A stretch of DNA of 48,383 bases from Paludibacteraceae bacterium. Its GTDB lineage: Bacteria > Bacteroidota > Bacteroidia > Bacteroidales > Paludibacteraceae. This document shows, piece after piece, positions 25,261 to 34,715 of this stretch. Numbering within the stretch: position 1 is the stretch's first letter; each line of letters starts with the position of its first letter. The stretch is taken from positions 1 to 48,383 of the forward strand of contig JAKSMY010000011.1 in the NCBI GenBank assembly GCA_024400275.1. The letters run 5' to 3'. The translations under genes and the position numbers were made by a program. Under the pieces are notes generated by a model. The model searched no databases and was not told where the DNA came from. It saw nothing but the letters and a program-made list of their open reading frames with translations.

Positions 25261-26322
25261 ATGCAACACAAACTTCTCTCTATCGTAATCCCCGTGTATA
25301 AGGTGGAGGATTACATTCGTAAATGTATTGAGTCACTCATAGTTCCTGATAAGGAGCAATTAGAGTTACTGGACATTGTCATCGTCAACGACGGTACACC
25401 CGACCACTCTGCCATCATCGCCAAAGAGTATGAGGCGAAGTATCCGTCCGTTATTCGTGTCATAGACCAACAGAACCGCGGTCATGGCGGTGCGTGGAAC
25501 CACGGCACCGAACTGGCAGTAGGAAAATACCTTTTCTACCTTGACTCAGACGACTGGTTCGATACCGAAGAACTCTCCAAACTTATCGACTACCTCAAAA
25601 CGGCCGATACGGATATGGTCATGATGGACGATACTACCTACTATGCTGCCACAGATACATATCAAATCAATACCCATAAACATGGTAAACTCACCCCGGA
25701 AATGGTATATAATGCTGATAATTTCGATTGGTTAGGTACAGGACACGGCTGGAATATGACCTATGCCCATGACACTGTTTATCGCACATCCCTGTTGCAG
25801 CAGTTTATGCTCCTCTTTTGTGAACATGTGATGTACGATGATGTCTCTCTGCAAGGCATACCCATCGCCATCGCAAAAGATTTTATCTACACCAAACGCA
25901 ATGTGTATCGCTATTACATAGGTCGCGAGGGACAGTCCTTTGACCCGAAAGTGCGTGCCAAACGTGCGGTAAACGATGTCAGCAAGGTGCTGGCTTTCTG
26001 TCTGGATTGGTATCGCCGTCATTGGGAGGCTATTCCCCAAGGAGTTACACGAGAGAGATACAGTCGCGACAATTACCAGTCTTGTGCCACATGGCATTAC
26101 TACGAGTTGTGTGAGTTCCCCCTCCAATACTCCGTTCCCGCCTTGCGCGAGTGGGATGCTTTTATCCGCAAGGAGTATGCCGATATACCTCTTGACAAGA
26201 ATGTCCGCTGGTATCGTGCGCTTCCTGCCTGGCTCTTTGTCTATGGCGTTCGCTTTAACAAACTCTATCACAAAGGCATCAAATGGCTGAAAAGGAGAAT
26301 GAAAAATAAGTGTGCCCTTTAG
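25261..26322 (+). CDS. Glycosyltransferase family 2
   Basis: The protein has 353 residues from ATG 25261; the 24 upstream codons overlap the divergent promoter region. Visible are LSIVIPVYKVEDYIRKCI, IVIVNDGTPDHSA and the DXD-like YLDSDDWFDTEEL. Its composition is less AT-rich than the run at 18601-24049, so it may have a different origin. It stands alone between the toxin-antitoxin pair and the convergent sprA. I see no standard promoter in front of it. Confidence 0.88.
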   Translation: MQHKLLSIVIPVYKVEDYIRKCIESLIVPDKEQLELLDIVIVNDGTPDHSAIIAKEYEAKYPSVIRVIDQQNRGHGGAWNHGTELAVGKYLFYLDSDDWFDTEELSKLIDYLKTADTDMVMMDDTTYYAATDTYQINTHKHGKLTPEMVYNADNFDWLGTGHGWNMTYAHDTVYRTSLLQQFMLLFCEHVMYDDVSLQGIPIAIAKDFIYTKRNVYRYYIGREGQSFDPKVRAKRAVNDVSKVLAFCLDWYRRHWEAIPQGVTRERYSRDNYQSCATWHYYELCEFPLQYSVPALREWDAFIRKEYADIPLDKNVRWYRALPAWLFVYGVRFNKLYHKGIKWLKRRMKNKCAL

Positions 26323-26354
26323 CGGTATGCTTTCTCGTTAATTATTACCTGTCG

Positions 26355-29300
26355 TTAGCGGGTCAACATCAGTTTGACATTCAGGCCGACATTGTCGTTC
26401 TTAATCGGATAGGAAGACGAAATCAACGGGATAGTCGATTGGTGGTCGTAGAAGAATTGGATATTAATCTTCTGAGAAATAACATAATCAGCACTAATTT
26501 TTAACCCCCAAACCTTGGTGCCGCTGCTGGCTTGCGTGATGTTCTCCTCCACCTTACGTAACAACGTGGTAACATTCTTGTACGAGAAATCAGCCGTCAG
26601 TTTGAGGTCGTTACTTACCTTACGCTGTCCGCCGTTCTTGGCTTTTGCCGTGAAATGCAGATCCTTAACCGTGTAACCCGTACCTACAACAATCTCGTCT
26701 GTATGTCCTTCGGTAATCTGAACCGAACTGATATTAAGGGTGGCATTACGCTGTTTACGGTACTCGGTCTTGATGAGCAGGGAGTTCTTGAGCGTCATAT
26801 TGAGACCAATCAACGGCGAGAATGATTCGCTTAAATTGACTGCCGATATGTCGTACGCACTGCTGGCAATAGGCATACTGGTGACGGCATCACGACGGAA
26901 ACCGAGTGTCTTGTCCGAACTGCTTCCGGCAGGTACCCACGTGGAGAAACTGGTGTAGGAACTGATAGCGTATTTACATGTATAGGCGTGCGTTAAGACA
27001 AAGGACTTGAAATGTTCCTTAATGGCAGGAATACGTCCCAGACCGTCAAACGTGACACTCCAGTTTGGCATAATATGCAAAATGTCCATGAACGGATTGA
27101 AACTGACTTTGCCGATGTCCTGTTTGGTATAAGCAGCCAAGAAAGCGGGCACTAAGACATCTGCCGAGTTGTTGCTGACTTGTCCGCTATAGGTCTTGCC
27201 GTGAATAGAATCAGGGAAGATAGGATTAGAGGGGTAACGAATACCCTCGTAACGTTGTTGAACACGGTGTCTCATAACTTCCCTGTTGGACAGGAAACGG
27301 TCGAAGGTGGCAGAGGAATAATTGCTGCTGGCTTTGCCGATCTTGTCAAAGGCGGAGGCTATCGCCACTTGGGTGATGTTATACGATCCGGTCATCGTTT
27401 CCTGCAAGGTGCTCATGCCCTCATCGGGACTGACTGAATAGAGCAGGGACGACGAACGTGCCTCGTAGCGTTTGCCGTTCATCTGAATCTTAAAGCCGGG
27501 GAAGGGCTCCAAGGTTATCTTGATATCAAAGTCCGACGTACTAGCCAAGGTGGCAGGTTGCGCTATGCTGTCGCTTAGTGCCAGCCAACCTCTGTCTTTG
27601 GCTTTCTCGATGTAGTTCTTCGGGAAGAAACCGAAGGCAAAATCCCACCCCGGTGCATAAGACGAACCGCCTTGGTGATCCTGACCGAAGAAACCAATCT
27701 GCGGGTAGAAACCGGGTACGGTCAGAGCGTCGGTCTTACGGTAAGTAACCTGTACACGGCGTATCATCGTACCGAAATACGCGGCAAAGTCCATCGCCAA
27801 TTCGGCAGGCGTACGTTTATTCGGGTCACGTGTTGCCACGGAGATAGCCACGTTCTTATGACTCTCTTTGCAAGTGACTACAATCTTGTTGGCACCATCG
27901 GCTTTGAATTTGATATGAACAGCCTTGCCGGCGGCATCGGTTGCCATAACGGTCAGGTTCTCTGAATTGAGTTTATGGTCAATCTCTTTGGCTTGTCCTG
28001 CTTCCAAATCAACAGTCTCGGAATAGGTCTTGGGTCGGAACGGTCGCAAGGAAGTTCGTCCGGACATACGTTGATTGAGTTGTTTCCAGTATTTGGACTT
28101 GCTGTATAGATTCTCGAAATTGGCTTGCCCGTCAACTTGCCATGAGCGCGACGACATAGCCGTATTGCCGTAGTTGGTGCTGGAATTGCTAGTGACAGTC
28201 CTGTTCCACGTATAAGTGCCGTTGTAGGAGGCATTGGCAGTCAGCCATTCCATATAGGGAATACGGTTGAACGGTACGTTCCACGAAGCGGTAAAGACTT
28301 GTTGGTAGGTGCAGGGCGTACCCCATGTTCTTAAACTGCGCTTCACGGTGTCTTTCCACGCCTCGTAGTAATCGTGCGAGAAATTATAGTCCTTAATAAT
28401 CTCCGGCGTATAGTAACCTTCGTCAACGGTGGAGTTCATGGCTGTATGGAACGAGAACTTGATGTTCTTGGTCAGGTTGTATTTGAAGTCAAAATTACGG
28501 TCCCACGTAAAGTCCTTGCTGAAGCTCCATTGCTGGTTGGTGGGTTCGCCCGGGTTGGTGGGGTTGAAATCCCGCATCTCCAGTTGTGAGAACGTACGGT
28601 GCATATCCGTGTTGAAGGACCACGACTGCGGCAGGTAATAGAGGTTGAACTCGGTCAATATCTTGGCGTTCTTCACTTTTTCCATATCCTTGAACGGTTC
28701 CCACGGTTTGGGGTTGAACGAATAGGCATAGACGAAAGACCCTTTGTGCTCGGTGGTCTTGTCGATGGCTATTTCGGGCGAACGTTGCGTCTGCTTGTTA
28801 TAAGCCACCGATAGAGAGAAGTTGGCAGGGTCGTAGAACATATCTTTTTTCTTGGAGTGTATATCCACTTTGAAGTTGGTCAAACTCCACGACAAACTTT
28901 CCTTAACCGTATTGGCAAGGTCTTTGATGGAGTCTTTTTCGTGCTTGGTCTCGTAGGTGTCTAAGGACTCTTGGAGTTTGATATCGGTGTCGGTCGGGTC
29001 GTATTTAGGCGAGTTGACATCTTTGGAGTAGCTGACGTATAGAGGAATACGCAGTTTGGCTTTTTCGGGGAATAAGCGTCCTGCCTCTAAGGCGGCACTG
29101 ACTTGGATTTGGTAGTAGTTCTCCATGTTGCGGCTCTGCACGTTACTTTCCACACTACCGAATCCGGCTGTCTCTACACGTCCGGATACATTCAGTTGGG
29201 CAATATCACTAATGCCGAGTCCTACATTGGCCATAGCTGCCACACCGCCTTCCTCGTTAAACTCACTCAGTCGCAACTCGTTCACCCATACTTCTCCGTC

Positions 29301-32300
29301 CAGAACGGTGCTCTTATCCTTGCGGTTACGCAGACCGATAACGATATATTCCACATCTTCCAAGGTTGGGTTACCCAGTACGGTGATGCGGTTGTTATCG
29401 CCGTCATAGGTGGTGAACGGCTTGGTATTGCTGACGCTGGAATCGCCGGAACGTTTACGTTTGTTGCGCGATGTCTTGGCTCCGGTAAGTGCCGAGAACG
29501 GAATATCGATATTGTTGTTCGGATTCCACACGATAAGGCGGTCGTTCTCGTTATCGTTGTTGTAACTGGTTCCCGGAGGCGTTATTTTCAAAGGCACCTC
29601 GTATTCGTAGTAGTTGGAAGTCATATCTGTTCCCAACCGAACGAAACAGGTCAGTTCATCGTCTAACAACTCGCGTTCACCCGGTATTGCCTCGGCGTGA
29701 ATAAACATCTGCAATCGTTTATAGTTACGCAAGTCCATCGTGACACCTTTATATACCGCGCGCGCGTTGTTGTACTCCAGATTATGAACGCGCAGCACCA
29801 AAGCCTGCTCGTCTTGTGAAATCAGTTGGGCTTGTCCAGGGTCGGTTTGACGGCTGACACCAGGAGGTAAGACATAGTTGACCGGTGAGCGTCTGCCGTC
29901 CTGCTCGATGGAAACAGCCTGCACGTCTAACGATGAGTTGGAGCCGGGCAGGGTGGTGTTGTAAACAGGTATCTGTTTGCTCTCGTCGTTGTAAAGACCT
30001 TTGGTGTAATTGCGCCACTCGCCGCGCACCAGGTCCATCGTAGCGAAACGCAGCGTGGTGGTGTCCGGGCACTCAGTCAGGTACATACGCATAAACCGAA
30101 TAGATTTGAAATTACGTATGCCACCCACACGTTTGCAATTGGCTGAATCGCCTTTCAAAGGAATCTTGAACTTATACCACGTTACTTTGACTGTCTCGCC
30201 GTTCTTGAGCGTGACGTTGGTTTCCATTTTCTCGGAGATAAAGTTAGACCCGGCAGCCATAGCAGAGGGAGTCAGATTAACCTCGTATTCGTAGTATTTC
30301 TCATACTCGTTGAGGGTGTTGTCTCGGTTCATATCCTCTATATCGGGCATCAGGGTTGAGGCTGTTCCATAGTCGGAGCCGCCCGATTCGGGTGAGTTGC
30401 CTTCGGTTCCGTTATAGTGCTTATACCGGTCTAACACACTGGTCTTGGCATTGTCGTAATCGCTGCCACGATAGTAATGATAGTTATCGCCGGCAGGGTC
30501 ATTAAGTGGAGAGAAGGGGTCTGCTTGCCACTTGGGTAATAAATCAGTACCCTGTGCTATTTGTCTCATCTCTTCCACGAATTTCTTATAGGTTGGATAT
30601 TCTTTTTCCTGTGCGGTACTCAAACCGTCCAATCCGACATCTTGTGCCTCGCGTGCGCCCGATTCATTGCTGAACGCAATGGTGGTACTGGTCGTACGCG
30701 GTACACGTCCCCACACGGTCGTGTCAATCATAGTGACATCGTTGGGGTTGATAGGCAGACCGTGCTCAAAACTCTTCTTGCCGTCGCGTAACACATCTTC
30801 GCTCACATCACCCAAGTCGATGTATAATTTACCGCCTTGGTAGTTGTTATTGGTCAGGTTGGGGTCCATGAGCCAGAACTCGATATATTCGATATTGGCT
30901 TTCTCGAAGTCCGTATTGTCCAGCCGTCGCATCATACCGCCCCAACGTGTTGTCGGATTGGTCAGTTCACCCTGCGGGGTGTACTGCCCTTGTGTATAGA
31001 CGTTGTACGGACCGCGCTCTTTGGGGTAGAAAGATAGGTTGAGGATAGTGAGACGTGTGTCCTCGTTCGCCAGCGATTCTTTATTGGGGAATATCTCCTG
31101 CTGATAGACGATACGTGTACGGTGGTCGGAAAGGATATTTACATCGTCCTTGATATGTCCGGGTGTGTTCGATTGGGGGTGCCCGAAAATAGGATCGACG
31201 GCATACCAGCTCAATAGGGCGCGGTTCTTGCCGTATTCGATATTATTGCTTAACTCGGACTCTTTGAATCGGCTTGGTGTGGAACTGAGGAACCAGTTGC
31301 TGGGGTAATGTACATCAATCGCCGTGGTGGTCGATTCGAAGTCGTCTATGTAACTGGTACCGGCTTTGCCCACGTCTTTGGTGTGCCCGGGAATAAGGTG
31401 TGCAAACTCGGCACCTATTTGGAACGTACTGGGTGCAGTGGCGGTAATCCAAGGTATCCTGTCCAGTAAATTACTCAGCCACATCATATCCGTCTTGTAG
31501 TTGAGGTTGAGTCCCCAGATGGTGTTGGACAGAGGTTCCATGCCCGCACTTACTTTGGTCGTGAGAGGTGTCTCACGCAAGTGCATCAAAGTACCGCCGA
31601 TAGAGAAGTCCTTGTTGAAATCGTATTGCAGGTGCAGTCCGTATAGTCCCTTACGTTGCATACCGAAGGTGGATTGGTTCTCCAACTGCACGTTGATATT
31701 GGTTCCGGCCTCAATGAGGGACTGATTCAGAATGGTAACGATACCCATGTTATAGTCCACGGTGTAGTCCACATTCTCGACTAAGGTAGCACCGCCGGCG
31801 GTAACATGTACGCTACCGCGAGGTATATTCATGGCGTTGAGGCGTATCTCGCTGCTGTTCGTACCCTTATACTTACCGGTTAGCACGAATTTATTTTTCT
31901 CGCTCATCTCCTGCGCCACGACTAAGGTGGAGTCGTACAGTTCTTGGAAGCAGTATTTCTTAATCAGTCTGGGGTCGTTGCCCAATTGGGAAGCCAAGTG
32001 TGAACCGAAAGGTTCCAAGACAGGGAAGATAACACGTCCCATACTGCTCAAAACGGTATAGCCTTCCACGTAGTCAAAGCGTCCGTCAGGGTAGGGATTA
32101 TTGCGTTGGTCAAGGCGGTCGGCATTGAGCACGCGGATTAACTGCTTGCCTTTGGTATATTGACCTTCAGGCAGGTATTGGACTTCCTGACCGATGGAGT
32201 CGTTACGGTATTTGACATACAACTCAAATTTCTCGGAACTCATACTGCTCGCACCCAAGGAGTAGATATTTTTCATCATCAGGTGCCATGTACCGTACTT

Positions 32301-33749
32301 ATCGTTCTGCCGCCCCTGCATGGGTATAGGAGCCGTATTGCTGCTACGCAGCATTTTCAAAATAAGGGTAGGAGCCTGACGGGAGTCTTGACTCGTGCTG
32401 TTTTGGTTCATATCGGCAGAGAACTCACCGACTTGATAGACCTTGCCGCCGTAGGTGTATTCGTATGCTACAGCCAGCACCTCGTCCTGGAGCAAGGCGG
32501 ATTTAAGCGATATATAACCCAATGTGGCGTTCAGTGTGTATTCTCCGGGGCTCAATAGACGGGCTGACTCTATCTTGTCGTAGTCTTCGCCACCCATAAA
32601 GGTATGCTCGGCACTGCCCCATGCCTGCGCCTTGCCTTGCAGAAAAGAAGTAACCGATTGTATATTACGTACATCGGGCTCGTCCTTGATAAGGGAGTAG
32701 AGGGTGTTGGCATCGTTGTATGGCTTGTTCTCGCGCTGTTGTGCCACTTTGTAGAAATGAGTATCCAGCAGGTGGTCACGTTCTCCTTCTCCCAAGTCGG
32801 TAAAGGCGATGATATTGCGTGCTTGGTCGTAGTTGCCCCGTTTGTTGGTCACCCATACTTCGATACGGTTGATGGTCACGCCTCCCGTTACGAAAGGCAT
32901 CGACTCCATCGCCTTCTCGTAGTTGTCGCGGAAATAGTAGCCGAGGAAGAAGTGCTTGTTCTCGTCGTAATTATCTGCCTGCACTTCAAATTTGGTCATC
33001 TGTGCGCCGCCTTCTGACGAGGCGGACTGGCTTTCGCTGTTTTGCTGGCTGATTAAACCCTGTATGTGCAAACGTCCGAATTTCAAGTCGGTTTTAATAC
33101 CGAACAGGGCTTGGCTACCTTTGATAAGGTTGGAGTTGAGGTCCAAACTGACATTACCGGCCTCGATGGATTGGATAATATCGTCCTCTTCGCCTTTGTA
33201 GGCTATCTTGACGTTCTGTTGGTCTGCTGCAAAACTGGCTTCGGTGTTGTAGTTCATCTGCATAGTGAGACGTGTACCTACTTGACCGTTCACGTTCAGT
33301 TGGATCTTCTCGTCAAAGTCGAAGATGTTGTTATTACGGCTTCGTTTGGTAAGCGAGGGGTTGTCAATGTATTGGTGCTTGAACCCGAACATCAGTTCGG
33401 CACTACCTTGCAGTTTCAGTTGCACGCCGCCGGGACCGAACACCTTATCGGCGGGACCGATATTGAATTTCATATCGGTTATGTCAAATTTCTTCTCGTT
33501 ATCGTGCTCCACCTCACCGATTTTTTGCTGCCAGTATTGGTGGATAAATTGTTTCTCGGAGTAGTCTTTATATTCCTCCGGTGTCATCAGATAGGGTGTC
33601 GAGATGTCCAGGTCGCCCACCTTGGTGTGCATAATATAATAACCCGTTGTCGGTTGATATTCCACAACGGTTGTTACGTTATTTTGCACCTCCTGTGCCA
33701 TCAGACAGAATGGCAGCAGTAACGATAATATAAGTGTTTTAACTTTCAA
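26355..33749 (-). CDS. sprA: Type IX secretion translocon protein SprA (Sov)
   Basis: SprA forms the very large outer-membrane barrel through which type IX secretion substrates leave the cell. The 2464-residue length agrees with known SprA/Sov proteins (about 2400-2500). A signal peptide (residues 1-18, ending LMAQ) and the N-terminal VVEYQPTTGYYIMHTKVGDL and DKVFGPGGVQLKLQGSAEL stretches fit the family. The start is TTG 33749: an in-frame TAG lies directly before it and no ATG precedes the signal peptide. The gap to ruvA is a period-7 repeat array that contains this start codon. No promoter lies between, so it is probably expressed from the ruvA promoter. Confidence 0.93.
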   Translation of the reverse strand: MKVKTLILSLLLPFCLMAQEVQNNVTTVVEYQPTTGYYIMHTKVGDLDISTPYLMTPEEYKDYSEKQFIHQYWQQKIGEVEHDNEKKFDITDMKFNIGPADKVFGPGGVQLKLQGSAELMFGFKHQYIDNPSLTKRSRNNNIFDFDEKIQLNVNGQVGTRLTMQMNYNTEASFAADQQNVKIAYKGEEDDIIQSIEAGNVSLDLNSNLIKGSQALFGIKTDLKFGRLHIQGLISQQNSESQSASSEGGAQMTKFEVQADNYDENKHFFLGYYFRDNYEKAMESMPFVTGGVTINRIEVWVTNKRGNYDQARNIIAFTDLGEGERDHLLDTHFYKVAQQRENKPYNDANTLYSLIKDEPDVRNIQSVTSFLQGKAQAWGSAEHTFMGGEDYDKIESARLLSPGEYTLNATLGYISLKSALLQDEVLAVAYEYTYGGKVYQVGEFSADMNQNSTSQDSRQAPTLILKMLRSSNTAPIPMQGRQNDKYGTWHLMMKNIYSLGASSMSSEKFELYVKYRNDSIGQEVQYLPEGQYTKGKQLIRVLNADRLDQRNNPYPDGRFDYVEGYTVLSSMGRVIFPVLEPFGSHLASQLGNDPRLIKKYCFQELYDSTLVVAQEMSEKNKFVLTGKYKGTNSSEIRLNAMNIPRGSVHVTAGGATLVENVDYTVDYNMGIVTILNQSLIEAGTNINVQLENQSTFGMQRKGLYGLHLQYDFNKDFSIGGTLMHLRETPLTTKVSAGMEPLSNTIWGLNLNYKTDMMWLSNLLDRIPWITATAPSTFQIGAEFAHLIPGHTKDVGKAGTSYIDDFESTTTAIDVHYPSNWFLSSTPSRFKESELSNNIEYGKNRALLSWYAVDPIFGHPQSNTPGHIKDDVNILSDHRTRIVYQQEIFPNKESLANEDTRLTILNLSFYPKERGPYNVYTQGQYTPQGELTNPTTRWGGMMRRLDNTDFEKANIEYIEFWLMDPNLTNNNYQGGKLYIDLGDVSEDVLRDGKKSFEHGLPINPNDVTMIDTTVWGRVPRTTSTTIAFSNESGAREAQDVGLDGLSTAQEKEYPTYKKFVEEMRQIAQGTDLLPKWQADPFSPLNDPAGDNYHYYRGSDYDNAKTSVLDRYKHYNGTEGNSPESGGSDYGTASTLMPDIEDMNRDNTLNEYEKYYEYEVNLTPSAMAAGSNFISEKMETNVTLKNGETVKVTWYKFKIPLKGDSANCKRVGGIRNFKSIRFMRMYLTECPDTTTLRFATMDLVRGEWRNYTKGLYNDESKQIPVYNTTLPGSNSSLDVQAVSIEQDGRRSPVNYVLPPGVSRQTDPGQAQLISQDEQALVLRVHNLEYNNARAVYKGVTMDLRNYKRLQMFIHAEAIPGERELLDDELTCFVRLGTDMTSNYYEYEVPLKITPPGTSYNNDNENDRLIVWNPNNNIDIPFSALTGAKTSRNKRKRSGDSSVSNTKPFTTYDGDNNRITVLGNPTLEDVEYIVIGLRNRKDKSTVLDGEVWVNELRLSEFNEEGGVAAMANVGLGISDIAQLNVSGRVETAGFGSVESNVQSRNMENYYQIQVSAALEAGRLFPEKAKLRIPLYVSYSKDVNSPKYDPTDTDIKLQESLDTYETKHEKDSIKDLANTVKESLSWSLTNFKVDIHSKKKDMFYDPANFSLSVAYNKQTQRSPEIAIDKTTEHKGSFVYAYSFNPKPWEPFKDMEKVKNAKILTEFNLYYLPQSWSFNTDMHRTFSQLEMRDFNPTNPGEPTNQQWSFSKDFTWDRNFDFKYNLTKNIKFSFHTAMNSTVDEGYYTPEIIKDYNFSHDYYEAWKDTVKRSLRTWGTPCTYQQVFTASWNVPFNRIPYMEWLTANASYNGTYTWNRTVTSNSSTNYGNTAMSSRSWQVDGQANFENLYSKSKYWKQLNQRMSGRTSLRPFRPKTYSETVDLEAGQAKEIDHKLNSENLTVMATDAAGKAVHIKFKADGANKIVVTCKESHKNVAISVATRDPNKRTPAELAMDFAAYFGTMIRRVQVTYRKTDALTVPGFYPQIGFFGQDHQGGSSYAPGWDFAFGFFPKNYIEKAKDRGWLALSDSIAQPATLASTSDFDIKITLEPFPGFKIQMNGKRYEARSSSLLYSVSPDEGMSTLQETMTGSYNITQVAIASAFDKIGKASSNYSSATFDRFLSNREVMRHRVQQRYEGIRYPSNPIFPDSIHGKTYSGQVSNNSADVLVPAFLAAYTKQDIGKVSFNPFMDILHIMPNWSVTFDGLGRIPAIKEHFKSFVLTHAYTCKYAISSYTSFSTWVPAGSSSDKTLGFRRDAVTSMPIASSAYDISAVNLSESFSPLIGLNMTLKNSLLIKTEYRKQRNATLNISSVQITEGHTDEIVVGTGYTVKDLHFTAKAKNGGQRKVSNDLKLTADFSYKNVTTLLRKVEENITQASSGTKVWGLKISADYVISQKINIQFFYDHQSTIPLISSSYPIKNDNVGLNVKLMLTR

Positions 33750-33792
33750 CTATCAACTATCAATTATCAACTATCAATTATCAACTATCAAC
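33744..33792 (-). repeat. Period-7 array joining ruvA stop and sprA start
   Basis: There are seven units of TATCAAC/TATCAAT on the plus strand (TTTCAAC at 33744, then units to 33792). The first base of the ruvA TAG stop on the plus strand (33792-33794) and the TTG start of sprA (33747-33749) both fall in the array. Confidence 0.85.
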
Positions 33793-34400
33793 TATAGCAT
33801 CTTCAACGCTTCGCGTATGATTTGTTCCACAGCTACTGTCGGTGTCTGTTTAAGAATCTTGTCCACCACTTTGTTGCTGGCTGCGGCTGCAAAGCCGAGC
33901 ATGACTAATGCGCTGACGGCTTCGTCTTTGACCGGATTGTTCTCTACGGGGAACATTGTGCATTGTGCATTGTCAACCGTCAACCCGTCTCCGAGGTCTA
34001 TCTTGAGTATTTTGTCTTTGAGGTCAACAATGATGCGTTGTGCTGTTTTGGGTCCGAGACCTTTAACTTGTGCGAGTGCTTTGCTGTTGCCTGTTGCTAT
34101 TATCTGGCGCAGTTCGGCAGCCGTGTAGGCGGACATAATCATACGTGCCGTGTTGCCGCCTATGCCGCTTACGCTCATCAGCTGCACAAAAATCTCCCGT
34201 TCGCCTTTGGTGCAAAAACCGAATAAGTCGTGGGTATCCTCACGAATAATCTCTGTGGTGTATAGTTTGACCTCTGTCTGGTCTATCAGACTGGAATAGG
34301 TAGGCAGGGCGATGTTGATATAATAACCCACACCGGCTGCTTCTAAAACGGCGTATGTGGGATTTAGTTCTGCGATAGGTCCTTTTACGTAATCAATCAT
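33792..34400 (-). CDS. ruvA: Holliday junction branch migration protein RuvA
   Basis: RuvA binds four-way junctions and recruits RuvB. The 202-residue protein has the OB-fold domain I (about 1-63), helix-hairpin-helix domain II (about 64-140; LMSVSGIGGNTARMI and VKGLGPKTAQRIIVDLKDK) and the RuvB-binding domain III (about 155-202). The linker DNAQCTMFPVENN is written by three head-to-tail copies of a 7-bp repeat (33954-33974). The promoter lies at 34460-34491. SprA follows in the same direction. Confidence 0.95.
   Translation of the reverse strand: MIDYVKGPIAELNPTYAVLEAAGVGYYINIALPTYSSLIDQTEVKLYTTEIIREDTHDLFGFCTKGEREIFVQLMSVSGIGGNTARMIMSAYTAAELRQIIATGNSKALAQVKGLGPKTAQRIIVDLKDKILKIDLGDGLTVDNAQCTMFPVENNPVKDEAVSALVMLGFAAAASNKVVDKILKQTPTVAVEQIIREALKML
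33954..33974 (-). repeat. Three 7-bp repeats inside ruvA
   Basis: CATTGTG, CATTGTG, CATTGTC in tandem on the plus strand encode NAQCTM of the RuvA interdomain linker on the minus strand. Three copies keep the frame; losing or gaining one would shift it. Confidence 0.85.
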
Positions 34401-34453
34401 ACTCGTGCATTATGCGTGTTGTGCGTATATGTATGCGCGTATTCGCGAAAAAA

Positions 34454-34523
34454 AGCGTGCAAAGATACAACAAAAATTTGATATACGCAAATAAATCGGG
34501 CAATAAAGTGATATTTATATCAC
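34454..34523 (-). promoter_or_regulatory. Palindromic promoter cassette, copy 2 (ruvA-sprA)
   Basis: On the minus strand the palindrome GTGATATTTATATCAC type site (34508-34523) is followed by 16 bases, TTTG (complement of 34488-34491), 20 bases and TATCTTTG (complement of 34460-34467). Sequence and spacing match the araC-type promoter at 16282-16350 almost base for base; they differ by one base in the palindrome centre and a few substitutions. Confidence 0.8.
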
Positions 34524-34597
34524 AATGTGGTGTTTTTTTGAACGATGTGGGTGGCTTACTCTCGCTCCGTCGTTTTTGATGATACCACTAAAAAATG

Positions 34598-34663
34598 GGG
34601 TAAATGGATATTTTGTGCTAAAAAAAATGCGGGTAAATGGATATTTTGTGCTAAAAAATTTGC
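34598..34663 (+). repeat. 33-bp tandem repeat before an ATPase gene
   Basis: GGGTAAATGGATATTTTGTG plus CTAAAAAA and a final TGC occurs at 34598-34630 and 34631-34663, differing only in two bases near the end. The second copy ends within the -33 TTTG box of the ATPase promoter. A partial unit (CACTAAAAAATG) precedes it at about 34586. Confidence 0.9.
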
Positions 34664-34689
34664 GGGAATCATTTTTTTTTTGTACTTTT
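34659..34689 (+). promoter_or_regulatory. Promoter of the first intact AAA/DUF4143 gene
   Basis: TTTG 34659-34662, 19 bases, TACTTTTG 34682-34689. The rest of the divergent region 34401-34658 holds the ruvA leader and promoter and the 33-bp repeats, and no gene. Confidence 0.65.
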
Positions 34690-34715
34690 GCAGTGATTTT
34701 CAATGACATATTATT

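Noticed and set aside
29103..33722. Long plus-strand frames opposite sprA (up to 218 codons)
   Set aside because: They are shadows of a dense, well recognised gene and show no domain pattern or start signals.
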